A stretch of 64,000 nt of DNA, from positions 25,523,264 through 25,587,263 of the forward strand of contig OX387605.1 in NCBI GenBank assembly GCA_947568835.1. Direction: 5' to 3'. Under the pieces are notes generated by a model. The model was not told where the DNA came from and made no database searches. It saw only the letters and a program-made list of their open reading frames with translations. Both the position numbers and the translations under genes were made by a program. Below are positions 1 to 12,300 of this stretch, piece by piece; position 1 is the first letter of the stretch; every line of letters starts with the position of its first letter. Origin of the DNA: Protonemura montana. Lineage: Eukaryota > Arthropoda > Insecta > Plecoptera > Nemouridae.

Positions 1-826
1 GGGGAAGGGGAAGGGAAGGGGAAGAGGAAGACGAAGACGAAGACGACGACGACGACGACGGGGAAGGGGAAGGGGAAGGGGAAGGGGAAGGGGAAGGGGA
101 AGGGGAAGGGGATGGGGAAGGGGAAGAGGAAGGGGAAGGGAAAGGGGATGGGGAAGGGGAAGGGGAAGGGGAAGGCGAAAGGGAAGGGGAAGGGGAAGGG
201 GAAGGGGAGGGGGAAGGCGAAAGGGAAGGGGAAGGGGAAGGGGCAGACGAAGACGAAGACGAAGACGACCACGGGGGAGGGGATGGAGAAGGGGAAGGGG
301 AAGACGAAGACGAAGACGAAGACGAAGACGAAGACGAAGACGAAGACGAAGACGAATGGGAAGGGGAAGGGGAAGGAGAAGGGGGAGGGGAAGGTGAAGG
401 GGAAGGGGAAGGGGAAGGGGGAGGGGAAGACGAAGACGAAGACGAAGACAAAGACGAAGACGAAGACGAAGACGAAGACGAAGACGAAGACGAAGACGAA
501 GACGAAGACGAAGACGAAGACGAAGACGAAGACGAAGACGAAGACGAAGACGAAGACGAAGACGAAGACGAATGGGAAGGGGAAGGGGAAGGGGAAGGGG
601 AATGGGAAGGGGAAGGGGAAGGGGAAGGGGAAGGGGAAGGGGAAGGGGAAGGGGAAGGGGAAGGGGAAGACGGATACGAAGACGAATACGAAGACGAAGA
701 CGAAGACGAAGACGAAGACGAAGACGAAGACGAAGTCGAAGACGAAGGGGAAGACGAAGACGAAGGGGAAGGGGAAGGGGAAGGGGAAGGGGAAGGGGAA
801 GAGGAAGACGAAGACGAAGACGAAGA

Positions 827-877
<51 letters not shown>

Positions 878-1139
878 AGACGAAGACGGGTAGGGGAAGG
901 GGAAGGGGAAGGGGAAGGGGAAGGGGAAGGAGAAGACGAAGACGAAGACGAAGACGAAGACGACGACGGGGAAGGGGGTGGAGAAGGGGAAGGGGAAGGG
1001 GAAGGGGAAGGGGAAGGGGAAGGGGAAGGGGAGGGGGGAGGGGAAGGGGATTGGGAAGGGGAATGGAGAGTGGAAGGGGAAGGGGAAGGGGAAGGGGAAG
1101 GGGAAGGGGAAGGGGAAGGGGAAGGGGAAGGGGAAGTAG
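1..1139. repeat. Purine-rich low-complexity tract (GGGGAA)n / (GACGAA)n
   Basis: Alternating blocks of GGGGAA-type and GACGAA-type units fill the first 1.1 kb, with almost no pyrimidines on the + strand except the C of GACGAA. All frames stay open because both unit lengths are multiples of three, so the apparent Lys/Gly/Thr and Arg/Gly ORFs are by-products. The G4 runs could form G-quadruplex or triplex DNA. The left end is cut by the window. Confidence 0.95.
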
Positions 1140-2411
1140 AGACTTTTTTCACGCCGATTGACTTTGATATCTTGGGAAATAGGAAATCTTCAGTTCCAGC
1201 CTGACAGTATCAAGATCAATCTGTCCGAGCTGTCCTAGAATTTCAAGCACCCGCTAAAGCACCACACACATTTGCAAGTTGTACGAGGTTTGATATTAGT
1301 GCGACTTTCATCTTTCCGCTGAGCGCCGGCTGAGAAAAACACACGAAGACATGCTGCTGGCTGATGGGCCTCAATTACAATATAACTAAAGTGCAAAAAA
1401 GGATAAAATTTGTCAAGGGTTTTAGTTATCATATTTTACATTTAATTCCACTTCACCCCACTAACAAGCGGAAATATTTACTTTTCAGCCAACATCCATG
1501 ATGACACAATTGATTTTCTGGCTTTTCTGGTTTTTCCGACAATCAAAAGGGGAGATAAAAATGACTGTTTAAGTTAATATTTATCATTTATTTCAGAATA
1601 AACGATTCAGCATCAAAACTATTGATTGACATTTCCCCAACCGATTTGACGTTTCTGTCGAACAAAAGACAATGCCATCTAGATGATGATGATGACTTTG
1701 CTAAGTCTGGTAATATAATCTAGGTGGCATTTGTTAGGTCAAACGAAATTAACCGCCGGTCATTCATGACGTCACGATTACAAGAATTGCGTCCCGAAAT
1801 CAACAATGCCCAAGTATTGTCAGCAATAATTCAAATCGTTGAATTACACAACAAATAAACCAAGATGTTACCAAGGAAACGTAATCCGGTTAGATTCGTT
1901 CGCCGGAGGAAGTCGTGGGTGATTTTAGCTCTCTTAAAATCTTACACAATGCTTCCAAATCACAATAAAACCGAGATGTTTGGAGTTTCCCATGGTAAGT
2001 GAACTCAAATTCATCAGATGAGATGAAAAAAACACACACTGCACGTGTACATTTTCACTTTTAATATTCCAAAAATAATCCACACAATTGCATCTTGGAA
2101 TCAGAACACAAGCCACAAAACAAACAAGTTAGATCTAAAGACATCCTATCTTTCAAATTTCAGTTCATATATTTTAGAAGAGTCATATTTTGGGGTAAAG
2201 TCACAGCAATTGATCTTGGCTATCGTGAAAATTGAATCAAATCACTCACTAAAAATCCGGCCACCCTCAGATTCAACACAGACGAACTCCTAGATGATTA
2301 ACTGCCCTCAACTCCCGCAGATCCCATTCACCCGACTCTTGTGGTCGTTATTTTTAATTTGTTCTCGTATCTTTGTCCCCAGCTCCCGCCCAGCTGGAAC
2401 GCTGTGGCAGA
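1140..2411. other. No gene recognised
   Basis: AT-rich sequence with only short ORFs and no recognisable protein or RNA. Near its right end (2358-2381) lies a pyrimidine tract ending in CCCCAG that reads as a 3' splice site immediately ahead of the 2412 ORF. Confidence 0.5.
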
Positions 2412-4004
2412 ATGGGAAATGCAGCCCTGGGACCGCCGTGCCACGGTATCCAGGAACAACAAGAACGGCACGCGAACAGAACAACCAGTTCGCAGGAAGG
2501 ACATCGCCGAGTCGAGAACATGGAGCAGAACGGCACCAAGAACCGCCCCCGCTCCTCAAAGACACTGGCTGAGCACCGCGAGGGCCTCATAGGCAACCTG
2601 AGACAAAACTGTAATCCTGTCTTCTACCACAGTGTGCTTCTCATGTCTACCAACCCGCAAGCACAAATGGCAGGTAAGATATACCAAGAAGAAGCCAAGC
2701 ATGTGTTCTCTTCAATGAGAACTTGGCCGACAGTGGGGGTCGACGGGCGGGCCGAGTTCCCTAACAATAATAACAAACCCCACAAGCCATCCCGCAAGAA
2801 AAGTCGCCCGTTTCACCCCAAACAAGCCGCCATTGCAAAAGCATACGTAACCATGAGGCCCACCCTTCTGGCCATGGAAAAACTATTGGTGGAACCAATC
2901 CACGCAGATATGCAACATCCAGAGGTGGAACCTGTCCCTGTAGCTTTGCAACACCCAATGGTGGAACACATCCCTGCAGCTATGCAACACCGAGTGGTGG
3001 AACCCATCCCTGTAGCTTTGCAAAAACCAACGGTGGAACCCATCCCTGTAGCTTTGCCACACTCAATGGTGGAACGTCACGCTATGCAACACCCAGTGGT
3101 GGAGCCCATCGCTGTGGCGACGCATAAACCAGAAGTGGAAACCATCCCTCTCGCTGTGTATAAACCAGTGGTGGAGCCCGTCAATCTCGCTCTGCAACAC
3201 CCAATGGTAGATCCTTTCCGTCTCGCTATGCAAAAACGAGCGATGAAACCCGTCCCTCTTCCTATGCAAGAACCAGCGGTAAAACAAGCCGAGGAACTGA
3301 CCAGTATCCCGCTGGCGTCACATAGGTCCATGTTCCTGCAGTATACTTTGGAGCCATCCCATCTCAATCCAACGCAATATTGTAACGTCTTGTTGAAGTC
3401 TGAGTTCCACCAATTGCGTGAAGATGGGCGGTATTGGTTGAGGAAGGAGCGATCGCGGCAACGTGTAGACGTGTCGGACAATATTGAGGACTTGACGGAA
3501 GCGGTATTCAATCACGAGTTCCGTTGGCCTATGGATTCTTGGAAGATCCGTTTTAGACCAATGCCAGTGCGGAAAGCATTCCGGTCTAGCATCAGACCTG
3601 TGCTATCGCCAATTGCCGAAGTGAGCGACGAGGATGAGGTGTCCTACAATGAGGGCCTTGATGCGCCCGTGCAAGGATGCTTTCAAGAAGATGTGTCGGA
3701 AGACGGTAGCCTTACACAGAGCACACCCGATCACTTGTTCCCGACGGTCACAATCATCCAGTGTGGCGCTCTGAGCGGCAGTGATACGGAGGAAGAAAAG
3801 GATGAAGGTTGGGAAGTCCACTCAGTTGTCGGTGTAATTGTTGAGACAAGGGTCCACAAACACAGCACACTTTCACTGAAAAACATTGACTTGGACGGGA
3901 CTGTGATTCTGGAGGCGGCGCCGAAGAGCCCGGAAAAAATGTCAAGATGGAAGAGATTAAGGAAGTTGTTTACATGCTGCCTTCCTTCTCGCAAGAAACG
4001 ATGA
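2412..4004 (+). CDS. Unrecognised protein with 12-residue VEPIPVA-type repeats
   Basis: Open frame of 530 residues from ATG 2412; the frame is open back to a 3' splice-site-like CCCCAG ending at 2381, so this may be an internal or terminal exon. I do not recognise the family. Residues about 160-293 are some eleven imperfect 12-residue repeats of the form VEPIPVALQHPM. A middle part (about 310-400) looks globular, residues about 400-480 are acidic, and the C-terminus is basic with a Cys pair (KLFTCCLPSRKKR). The start MGNAALG resembles an N-myristoylation signal, and with the basic Cys-containing end would suit membrane attachment; that is inference. A 141-bp satellite begins about 80 bp after the stop. 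No signal peptide is visible. It could be a lineage-specific gene or a decayed element protein; non-repetitive composition outside the repeats favours a real exon. Confidence 0.5.
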   Translation: MGNAALGPPCHGIQEQQERHANRTTSSQEGHRRVENMEQNGTKNRPRSSKTLAEHREGLIGNLRQNCNPVFYHSVLLMSTNPQAQMAGKIYQEEAKHVFSSMRTWPTVGVDGRAEFPNNNNKPHKPSRKKSRPFHPKQAAIAKAYVTMRPTLLAMEKLLVEPIHADMQHPEVEPVPVALQHPMVEHIPAAMQHRVVEPIPVALQKPTVEPIPVALPHSMVERHAMQHPVVEPIAVATHKPEVETIPLAVYKPVVEPVNLALQHPMVDPFRLAMQKRAMKPVPLPMQEPAVKQAEELTSIPLASHRSMFLQYTLEPSHLNPTQYCNVLLKSEFHQLREDGRYWLRKERSRQRVDVSDNIEDLTEAVFNHEFRWPMDSWKIRFRPMPVRKAFRSSIRPVLSPIAEVSDEDEVSYNEGLDAPVQGCFQEDVSEDGSLTQSTPDHLFPTVTIIQCGALSGSDTEEEKDEGWEVHSVVGVIVETRVHKHSTLSLKNIDLDGTVILEAAPKSPEKMSRWKRLRKLFTCCLPSRKKR

Positions 4005-4084
4005 GACGAAAGGTGAAGTCGGTGACAAGAATGCCCCATTTCAGGGACCCGGTTCGAGCACAAGGTGTCCACAACAACAGGACG

Positions 4085-5487
4085 TCGTCAAAACATCGTC
4101 TCAAACTCATCTCATCAACGAACTCAAGCAACCAGGAATCGTGGATCTTCATGGAGGTACGAATGCCCTCCATCTCAGGAACCGTAATCCTGCAAAGACA
4201 GCTTGAGATGTCCTAACATCTGGACTGTATCAGAACATCATCTCATCTCATCCCATCAACCAACTCAAGCAACCAGGAATCGTGGATCTTGATGGAGGTA
4301 CGAATGCCCTCCATCTCAGGAACCATATTCCTGCGAAGACAGCTTGAGATGTCCTAACATCTGGACTTCATCACAGCATCATCTCATCTCATCCCATCAA
4401 CGAACTCAAGCAACCAGGAATCGTGGATCTGGACGGAGGTACGAATGCCCTCCATCTCAGGAACCATATTCCTGCAAAGACAGCTTGAGATGTCCTAACA
4501 TCTGGACTGTACCACAACATCATCTCATCTCATCCCATCAACGAACTCAAGCAACCAGGAATCGTGGATCTTCATGGAGGTACGAATGCCCTCCATCTCA
4601 GGAACCATATTCCTGCGAAGACAGCTTGAGATGTCCTAACATCTGGACTTCATCACAGCATCATCTCATCTCATCCCATCAACGAACTCAAGCAACCAGG
4701 AATCGTGGATCTGGACGGAGGTACGAATGCCCTCCATCTCAGGAACCATATTCCTGCTAAGACAGCTTGAGATGTCCTTACATCTGGACTTGATCACAAC
4801 ATCATCTCATCTCATCCCATCAACGAACTCAAGCAACCAGGAATCGTGGATCTTGATGGAAGTACGAATGCCTTCCATCTCAGGAACCATATTCCTGCAA
4901 AGACAGCTTGAGATGTCCTAACATCTGGACTGTACCACAACATCATCTCATCTCATCCCATCAACGAACTCAAGCAACCAGGAATCGTGGATCTTCATGG
5001 AGGTACGAATGCCCTCCATCTCAGGAACCATATTCCTGCGAAGACAGCTTGAGATGTCCTAACATCTGGACTTCATCACAGCATCATCTCATCTCATCCC
5101 ATCAACGAACTCAAGCAACCAGGAATCGTGGATCTGGACGGAGGTACGAATGCCCTCCATCTCAGGAACCATATTCCTGCGAAGACAGCTTGAGATGTCC
5201 TAACATCTGGACTTCATCACAGCATCATCTCATCTCACCCCATCAACGAACTCAAGCAACCAGGAATCGTGGATCTGGACGGAGGTACGAATGCCCTCCA
5301 TCTCAGGAACCATATTCCTGCTAAGACAGCTTGAGATGTCCTTACATCTGGACTTGATCACAACATCATCTCATCTCATCCCATCAACGAACTCAAGCAA
5401 CCAGGAATCGTGGATCTTGATGGAAGTACGAATGCCTTCCATCTCAGGAACCATATTCCTGCGAAGACAGCTTGAGATGTCCATTAC
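4085..5487. repeat. 141-bp tandem satellite, about ten copies
   Basis: The anchor GCTTGAGATGTCC recurs at 4201, 4342, 4483, 4624 and onward every 141 bp with few substitutions. Higher-order structure is visible: variants ending TGTACCACAAC, TTCATCACAGC and TTGATCACAAC recur in order, so blocks of several monomers were duplicated together. Because 141 is 47 codons, several 60-140 residue ORFs run through it; I treat these as periodic artefacts. A diverged monomer lies at about 5800-5935. Confidence 0.92.
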
Positions 5488-7361
5488 AACGGAACTTATC
5501 ACAAAAGATCATCATCATCTTTATCAACACCAACCAACAGACCGGTGTTTGATTACCCGATTGGGTACAACATTTTCCTCTTTTTGGCTAGCACCTTATT
5601 GTGGTGAAGGGGTTTGCGCGACCCAATGACCCGGGAGGCCATGCCGGTGGGGAGGTTCCACTCCCCGTCAAGGTCTCCTATACCGGACAGGCTCCCGGCG
5701 AGGGCCCAGACCAAGACTAGCCCACCCCGTCGCTGTGGCAGGACACATCCCTTGGACTAGGGAGAATCCAACCGATGTGTATATCTCAATACGTCCATTA
5801 CAACGAGACTCAATCATCTCATCTCATCTCGTCATGAAACTCAAGCAACCTGAAATAGTGGATCTTGACGGAGAGATGAATGATGCACAAGATGTCTCTA
5901 CAACTGGACTTCATCGCCATCATTTAGAATCATTCCTGACTTTTTGAACAGATTATGTTGTCACTGAACCAGTTGGGAATCCGAATGCTGCCTGGGACGA
6001 CAATAACCTTCAGGTGATTATAATCTATCAAAAGAAAAGTCATAGCAACAAAATTCAACGAAATTCTTGTTTGCAATACAGAATTTCTGTGCACAAAATG
6101 CAAAGTGCATACTGTTGGTAAATAAGATTCTCGATAAATGACACTCGATGAAATGGCAGAGAGGAAGAAAAATACGACGAGGACTGATCATCGAGCCACC
6201 TTTGATCTAGGAAACTGTTTCAGGATTTTTACAAAATGAAATGTAAAACTGCATTATTGAAATGTTATTAAAATGGTTTTCAACCAACCAGAACTGGTTG
6301 ATTGCTTTTTAAAAGTGCTTTTGTTGTCATGATTCGTGCAACGAGCGTTGCATGTTTATGTTTGTGTTTGTATGTTGTTGGGTTGAGTTTTACTGGTCTG
6401 GTACTGGTGAGACTTCCAGGGGTAAGTGAGAAGAATAGTTGTCTCAGTGCATGATTATAACTTATTCTGTACTTGTTTTCTATTTTCAACTGTTGCCATA
6501 TTGCCTGATATCATTTAAATAGTGCTGCGATATTTTGAAATTACTCAGCAGAATGTTGCTTGATATCATTAAAATAGTGCTGCGATATTTTGAAATTACT
6601 CAGCAGAATGTTGCTTGATATCACTCAGTGCACGGTCCTATGTATTGAGTGACTAAACACTTTCTGCGCTTCTCGTTTTACTCTCAAATTCAGTGGTCCC
6701 AGTCTTTGGTCATCGACCACGCGTCCTCTGGTTTGTTTGTCAGCTGCTGTTCCCGAACAGGATGATTTACCATCGACCCAGTACCCGTTGTTACTCTGGC
6801 GAGGGAGGGGATCGAAGTGCCGAGTGAAGATAGGAGGGCCGAGCATTGCCCTCGCTGCAGAGGTGCTTTAGTTTAAAACGCGAACATCTGATGCAGTTTC
6901 ATTTGAAGCAAATCAAAACTATCGTCATTGACGGGTAACGCTTGGTAGAGCACGTGACCCTTTTCAACCACTCTTGGTATAGAGAATTCATGGTTTCTTG
7001 AGATAATAATAATAATATGTTGATCGTCACCTCAAAATTTTATTACAATCTGCATAATTATTTTACGGAATAAAAACAATTTTTGATTAAAAACTCTTTG
7101 ATGCTTTTCTGCAGTTAGTTTCCTCCTTTTCTTTGATACTCTAGGGCGTTATAAAATTGAGCAATTGCATTTAGGATTAATCCTTGATATTTTTAGTTTT
7201 ATTTTTGTTGCTTTAAAATTTTCTTTAGCTGTTTTCCTTCCATAAAAATGATTGTCGTCAGGAGCAAAATTATTAAATATTCACATAATCTTGTTTTAAA
7301 TATGAAGACAAGTTATCATCATGATTTAAAAATGCTCAAAAAGTGGCTTGCATTCGTCCCT
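5488..7361. other. Intergenic, diverged satellite copy and unidentified GC-rich block
   Basis: 5640-5750 is an abrupt GC-rich block of unknown origin. 5800-5935 resembles the upstream 141-bp monomer but is heavily diverged. The rest is AT-rich with no convincing gene; an ORF at 5735-5947 overlaps the diverged monomer and is not credible as a protein. Confidence 0.4.
6507..6616. repeat. 55-bp direct duplication
   Basis: Two nearly identical adjacent copies beginning GATATCATT at 6507 and 6562; a third copy breaks off after a few bases. Confidence 0.8.
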
Positions 7362-7463
7362 TATATAAACTGCCGCCGTGGGGCAAAATAGAATTTACCT
7401 CTGCAAGACTCAGCTCTTCTACCTAGGTGGGCATTCTGGGCCGGATTCTGGTACGGCCAAAAC
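7362..7463 (+). promoter_or_regulatory. Putative core promoter and non-coding first exon of gene A
   Basis: TATATAAA at 7362-7369 is followed about 30 bp later by a likely start region and then a strong 5' splice site (AAAAC/GTGAGTAAG, exon end 7463). A 3' splice-site-like sequence (TTTTTCTTGCAAAG) ends at 9240, upstream of the gene A start codon at 9397. A spliced 5' UTR of gene A starting here is the simplest reading; transcript data would decide. Confidence 0.4.
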
Positions 7464-7499
7464 GTGAGTAAGTGGACATTCTTATTTATTTATTTGTGT

Positions 7500-7970
7500 T
7501 GTTTAGCGACGCACTGTTTTGACATCTGGCCATGCGGCACTGGTCGAATGGCGTCGGTGAATGAGTGGATGATGAATAGGATGATGATGAACCTAACCTA
7601 GCCTAGAAGGGAGGAGGGGAAACCCGGTGCCGGCACTTAGCCTACTCCTGTCGAAGAGCACCAAGGGGACCACCGGCTTAACGTCCCTTCCGAAGGACGG
7701 TACAACGCGAACAGCAGGATTTCTCCACAAATCCATGCTGTCAAGAGGTTGATAAGCAAGGCGAGTGAAGTTGCTGTACTAACTTTCATCCCTCCAACCT
7801 CTCTCCCAAACAGAACTGGTCATGTGTATGATGGTCACCCATCCAATACATGACCCAGCGCAGTGTTGCTTAACTTTCATCCCTCCAACCTCTCTCCCAA
7901 ACAGAACTGGTCATGTGTATGATGATCACTCATCCAATACCTGACCCAGCGCATTGTTGCTTAACTTCGG
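7500..7970 (+). repeat. Dispersed repeat containing two 91-bp tandem units
   Basis: Begins GTTTAGCGACGCACTG and continues through GGTGCCGGCAC and CGAAGAGCACCAAGGGGACC to a pair of about 91-bp direct repeats (starting about 7781 and 7872). The first part is nearly the same as 42295-42514, and the 91-bp part matches the array at 56585-56990. No coding capacity, so probably a non-autonomous element. This copy preserves the uninterrupted sequence that is broken by an insertion at 42515. Confidence 0.85.
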
Positions 7971-8635
7971 TAATCTCACGAGAACCGGTGTTTCCAACGC
8001 GGCAAACTGTTCGGTTCTGGTTAGAGAAGACAGGATCTCCTGGAGTGGAGTCGCTGCTCGCACTTTCATACGCATCTTGGTGGACTTTGTTACAGCATAC
8101 TTGCTGTTCATTGGTCATCCTGGCGTACCACAGCTTGGGACAAGATCTCCGTCTAGCCTTCCAAGAAATCGCTTAAATTGTATTCTACGTTTCCTTGGTT
8201 TTTACCCAAATTAGCTGCTAATTGTATGAGAGGGAGCACACTGATTTGAGTAAAAATGTAAATGTACTGAGAAAAAAGGATCAAAAAGAGGAAATTATTT
8301 CTTCTTTTTTTTTGGTACCTTTTAAAAATCGATGTGCATTTCTGGCTTCCTCATTAAAATAATAATATAATAATAATTTATTTATTTGTCACGATTGACC
8401 TTGCGATATGAGAGGTGTCAGAACTACTTTACACGATACATGCTGTAAGATAGTTTTAAACCATTTTAAACTTGACACATTACATTGTTAAAATTGTTCA
8501 CAAGAATAAAATAACTTTCTAGTTAAGCAAGTTAAAAAAAAAAACTTTTCTCGTAATTTTTTTCAATTGTCCGCTCCGTCTAAGCTAGCGATAGTGACAC
8601 TGCCGCAGTGATTGTGCGTGTGACAGGCTTCGTGG

Positions 8636-8935
8636 ATAGGTGATTGATGGATTTGTAGCGTTTAACGACGCACTCTCATGACAACTGACACATCGTCGTA
8701 GAATGAGTGGAAGATGAATTACGATACACCTTAACCCAGGAAGGGCATTATGTTGATTCAATTGTGCCATCCTTTGGATGGGACGTTCAGCCAGTAGTCC
8801 CCTTGGTACTCTGCGAAAAAAGTTGGCTTCGGGCAGCTACCGGGTTTATCCTCATCCCTTCTAGGCAAGGCTAGGTTATTCATCATCACTCACTCATCCA
8901 CCGACACCATTAGACCAGTGCCGCAGGAGCGGTTG
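8636..8935. repeat. Diverged, partly inverted copy of the ACGACGCAC dispersed repeat
   Basis: Starts with GTTTAACGACGCACT in + orientation and ends with the complement of the element's GAGTGGATGATG / CTAGCCTAG region (CTAGGTTATTCATCATCACTCACTCATCC), so it looks like a head-to-head rearranged copy. Confidence 0.6.
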
Positions 8936-9396
8936 TCAAAAGAACACAAACCAAACAAAATTCAAAAGTGAAAAAAGCGTTTTCAATTGTAAATAATTGT
9001 AATCGTACAATAGGTCTGGTCGGCCAGACAATGGTCTTGTGTAAGACATGTGAACCCCCTCCCCCTCCCCCCCCTCCTCCCAACCATGCACACTTGAGAG
9101 AAATTGCTAACTCCAAACAAACGACCAGCGAAGAAAATCCACCTGCTCCCGCTCGAGCACGTCCGTACTTCATCCAGATATTTTGTGACAGTCAGTAACT
9201 TTGTTTTGCTGTGAATCCCAATTCTCTTTTTCTTGCAAAGGGCAGCGGTGAGGGGCACACTGGTCGATAGCAAGGGTCATGCGCGGTTTGACGATAACGC
9301 TAGTGAGCAGCCAACGTTGCCGCATAGTTGGCTGGCAGATCTCATCCCGGCCGGGTGTATTGTTACTCTACTCGCTACCGTTGTCAACATTGCAGC

Positions 9397-12300
9397 ATGC
9401 ATAAAGCAGGGATTGTGTTTCTACTATTAGTAATCGGCGTCGTCAGCGTCGTCTGTCTGGTCAAGACGTCGGGTAATGGTGAGATTTTTTGTTTATCTAG
9501 TAAATGGTTTGGTGAAGTGGTTCAGAGCCGTGGATGAATGTTGTGGTGAGTTTCGGATTTGCTCTGTTTTGATTGACTTGTGGTCCTAAAAAGGACCTAA
9601 AAAGTCGACGTTTCGGCGGCGTTGGCGCCGACATCTTCAGGACTGTCCTGAAGATGTCCCGAAGATGTCGACAGTCCTGAAGATGTCGGCGCCAACGCCG
9701 ACGCCGAACATAAACACTTGAACAAAAAAAACCCATCACGAGTACTTGCTAATACATTTCATTAGAGATCGCAGAGCGAACTGCAGCTCAGGGCCTTGTG
9801 CAACCATCCCTTCTCTACGCAACAAGTGGGCAGCAGGGGTCTTTTGACGTATTCCCTAAACCATAACTGTACTTGAGGGGTTTAGACTCTTATGCTCATA
9901 CATCTCTCTTTCGATTCACAATGCAAAATTTGCAACAGCCACCGTATCGGTTGGTTTAAAAATAAGATTCATAATTCGTTGGGTCTAGGTGCATGTGTTC
10001 CCCTATCGCACTGCAAGTTCAAATCGATTCCAATCAATATTCTTTGTGCAATTGACCGAAGAAGGAGGGACTATTTTGCAGCTTAATAATCACAAATTGC
10101 CGCGAAACGCTACAAACTTAAAATTAAACACTTACGTTGTTGACACAAAAACTATGTTGATTATCCACGATTTTTTCGAAATTCTGTTTGGTTCCCCCAG
10201 AAATACATTTTATATTGTTTGTATCAAAGTTGCCGATATCTTTTTTTCGGAGTGCTCACTCCGTATTGACACCAACATTAGAAACTAGAGAAGGTAAATA
10301 TTTGTTTTGAAATCACGAGCACTGTACCTTTAATGAGCCAGGCGATACACGTTTAATTAATAATTGCAGGTAACCACAGGTTAATAACATGCTATTCTCT
10401 GTCCAACTATCACCAGATTTTTTTCTCTCGCGGCTGTCGAATTCCTAGCGTTAGACCGGTTAGACGGTTATAAAAATGCCGAGCGACTGCAGTGACTGAG
10501 CCGAGAAGCACATTCATTACCTTCCAAGGTCAGAGGCTGCCCGAGACTTGAGAAATACCAACGACGAAATTTAGCGTCAACTTGTGCGGCGGAATGGGAT
10601 GGCAGTGGTCAATGCCGTCATGATACGTTAAATCCAATGAAAACGAACAGACGTTCGGCCTGTTAGACCAACGGTTAGGGTTAGACTATTCAAATTGCCG
10701 ATCTTTTATGTGCCGACAGTTTTGGTAATAAGAAATAGTATAATAAGTATATTAAGGGTGATTTCTCGTTCCCTGCGTTGTTGTATATTTTCATAATTTA
10801 CAATCACATTTAAATTAGGCGTTAGTCACACCGTTATTTAGTTCAGTTTATTGCACCGAGAAGTTCAGTTCGGTACAGAAAGAATATTGTGTCAACCACG
10901 CAGACTCAGTATCGACAATCATTCCTTTTTCTGAAAATCATACACGCGATATGTCAAATCTAGTCGGCTGCTTATTTCGGCAGGTAAAATGCTTGCTACT
11001 GAACTAAATTGCAATACCATATTGCAGCCCGATAGACTCGGTGGATATCAGTCACGAACATGACCATATGTCACATTGAAATTGTTGCGTGAAATCGCTA
11101 AATCTGGGCCTAGGATGTCGTTCAAAAAATATTTCCACTTAAAAAAATGTCGGAAAGTAATGTGAATTGTTTCAAATTTCAGAAATCGATCAAATGATAG
11201 GTACTTTGACTTGACGGGTGGTTATCTCAATGTTGTTTTCGTTTGAATTCCCGCGATGGTTGAACATCGCCTGGAAATTAGGGTGGTTTGGCGAGACGGA
11301 GCAGGTACAGTCCAGTAACATTGCTAGTTTATCACGGTCAATTGAAGAGAGGGTAGTTTCAACATTAAAACAAAAATTTAAACTGATTTAAAATCAGGTC
11401 TCGAAGCCGAATGTAAGAGGTTTTTTTAAATTTTTGAAATTATGCATCAGAATGCATCGAAAAACATCGAAAAAATGCATCAGATGCATTTTAGAGTTAA
11501 ATGGCTCTGGTATTGGCGATTCTCGGATTTTTTTTATCGCCAATCGGCTTAGACATTCAGTAGTGTTTTGTTCCATGGCCCCACTTTTGAATGATTTGCT
11601 AGAACAAGACTGTCTTTGAATTGCGCCCAACAGTGCAGCTGCAGCTGCAGCTGGGCACAAAGGTCAGCTTTGTTTACAATTTCTCAAGTTCGTTTGCAAG
11701 TACAGCAATCATCGCAAAACAAGTGTGAACTTGGCAAGTGGAAAACTTTCGGTGATCTAGTGGTCACATCTTCAAATTGTTTCTTCGCTCGCTAAAATAA
11801 ACTCATATAAAATAAACTCTAAAACACAGTTTTACCGAATTTCGGTAAAATTTAAATAAAATAATTAAAAAAAAAACCGCGCGTTGACCCAAATTTAATT
11901 TTGTCATTCGCTATCAAGAAGATACTCAATGATCTTTGACTTGCTCTTTAGGGCGGCTGGATTTTTGGTCTGCATTGTGATTATTTCACTCCCTTCCTTC
12001 ACTTTCGTCTTTGTTCTCCCTGTGCATAAACTTCTCGGATGCCAGTCACGTGCGCACACTTATTGTTTGTGGGCAGTAAAGGGATAAGGTGCCAACTTAT
12101 ACTAAACATTCGTCGGGACCCTTCTTAGAAAAACGCCAGTGCAGCGTTGCACAGAACTTGTGTGGAATCATGAAACAAAAATAAAGACTTGTGTTGTGGC
12201 AGTAAAGCTAGCTATGTTTATATGAATGGACAGAGCATGGACTGTAACGAAAGGAGATAAGGACATCCGGGAGGAAGGAAGATAGTATGTAGCTGTGCAA

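Noticed and set aside
112-1161. 349-residue Lys/Gly/Thr/Arg frame
   Set aside because: Entirely a translation of the purine-rich hexamer tract; a second open frame overlaps it and no non-repetitive protein segment exists.
4344-5629. Several 60-140 residue frames across the 141-bp satellite
   Set aside because: Period equals 47 codons; each frame ends at a recurrent stop in some monomer and shows no selection for the protein.
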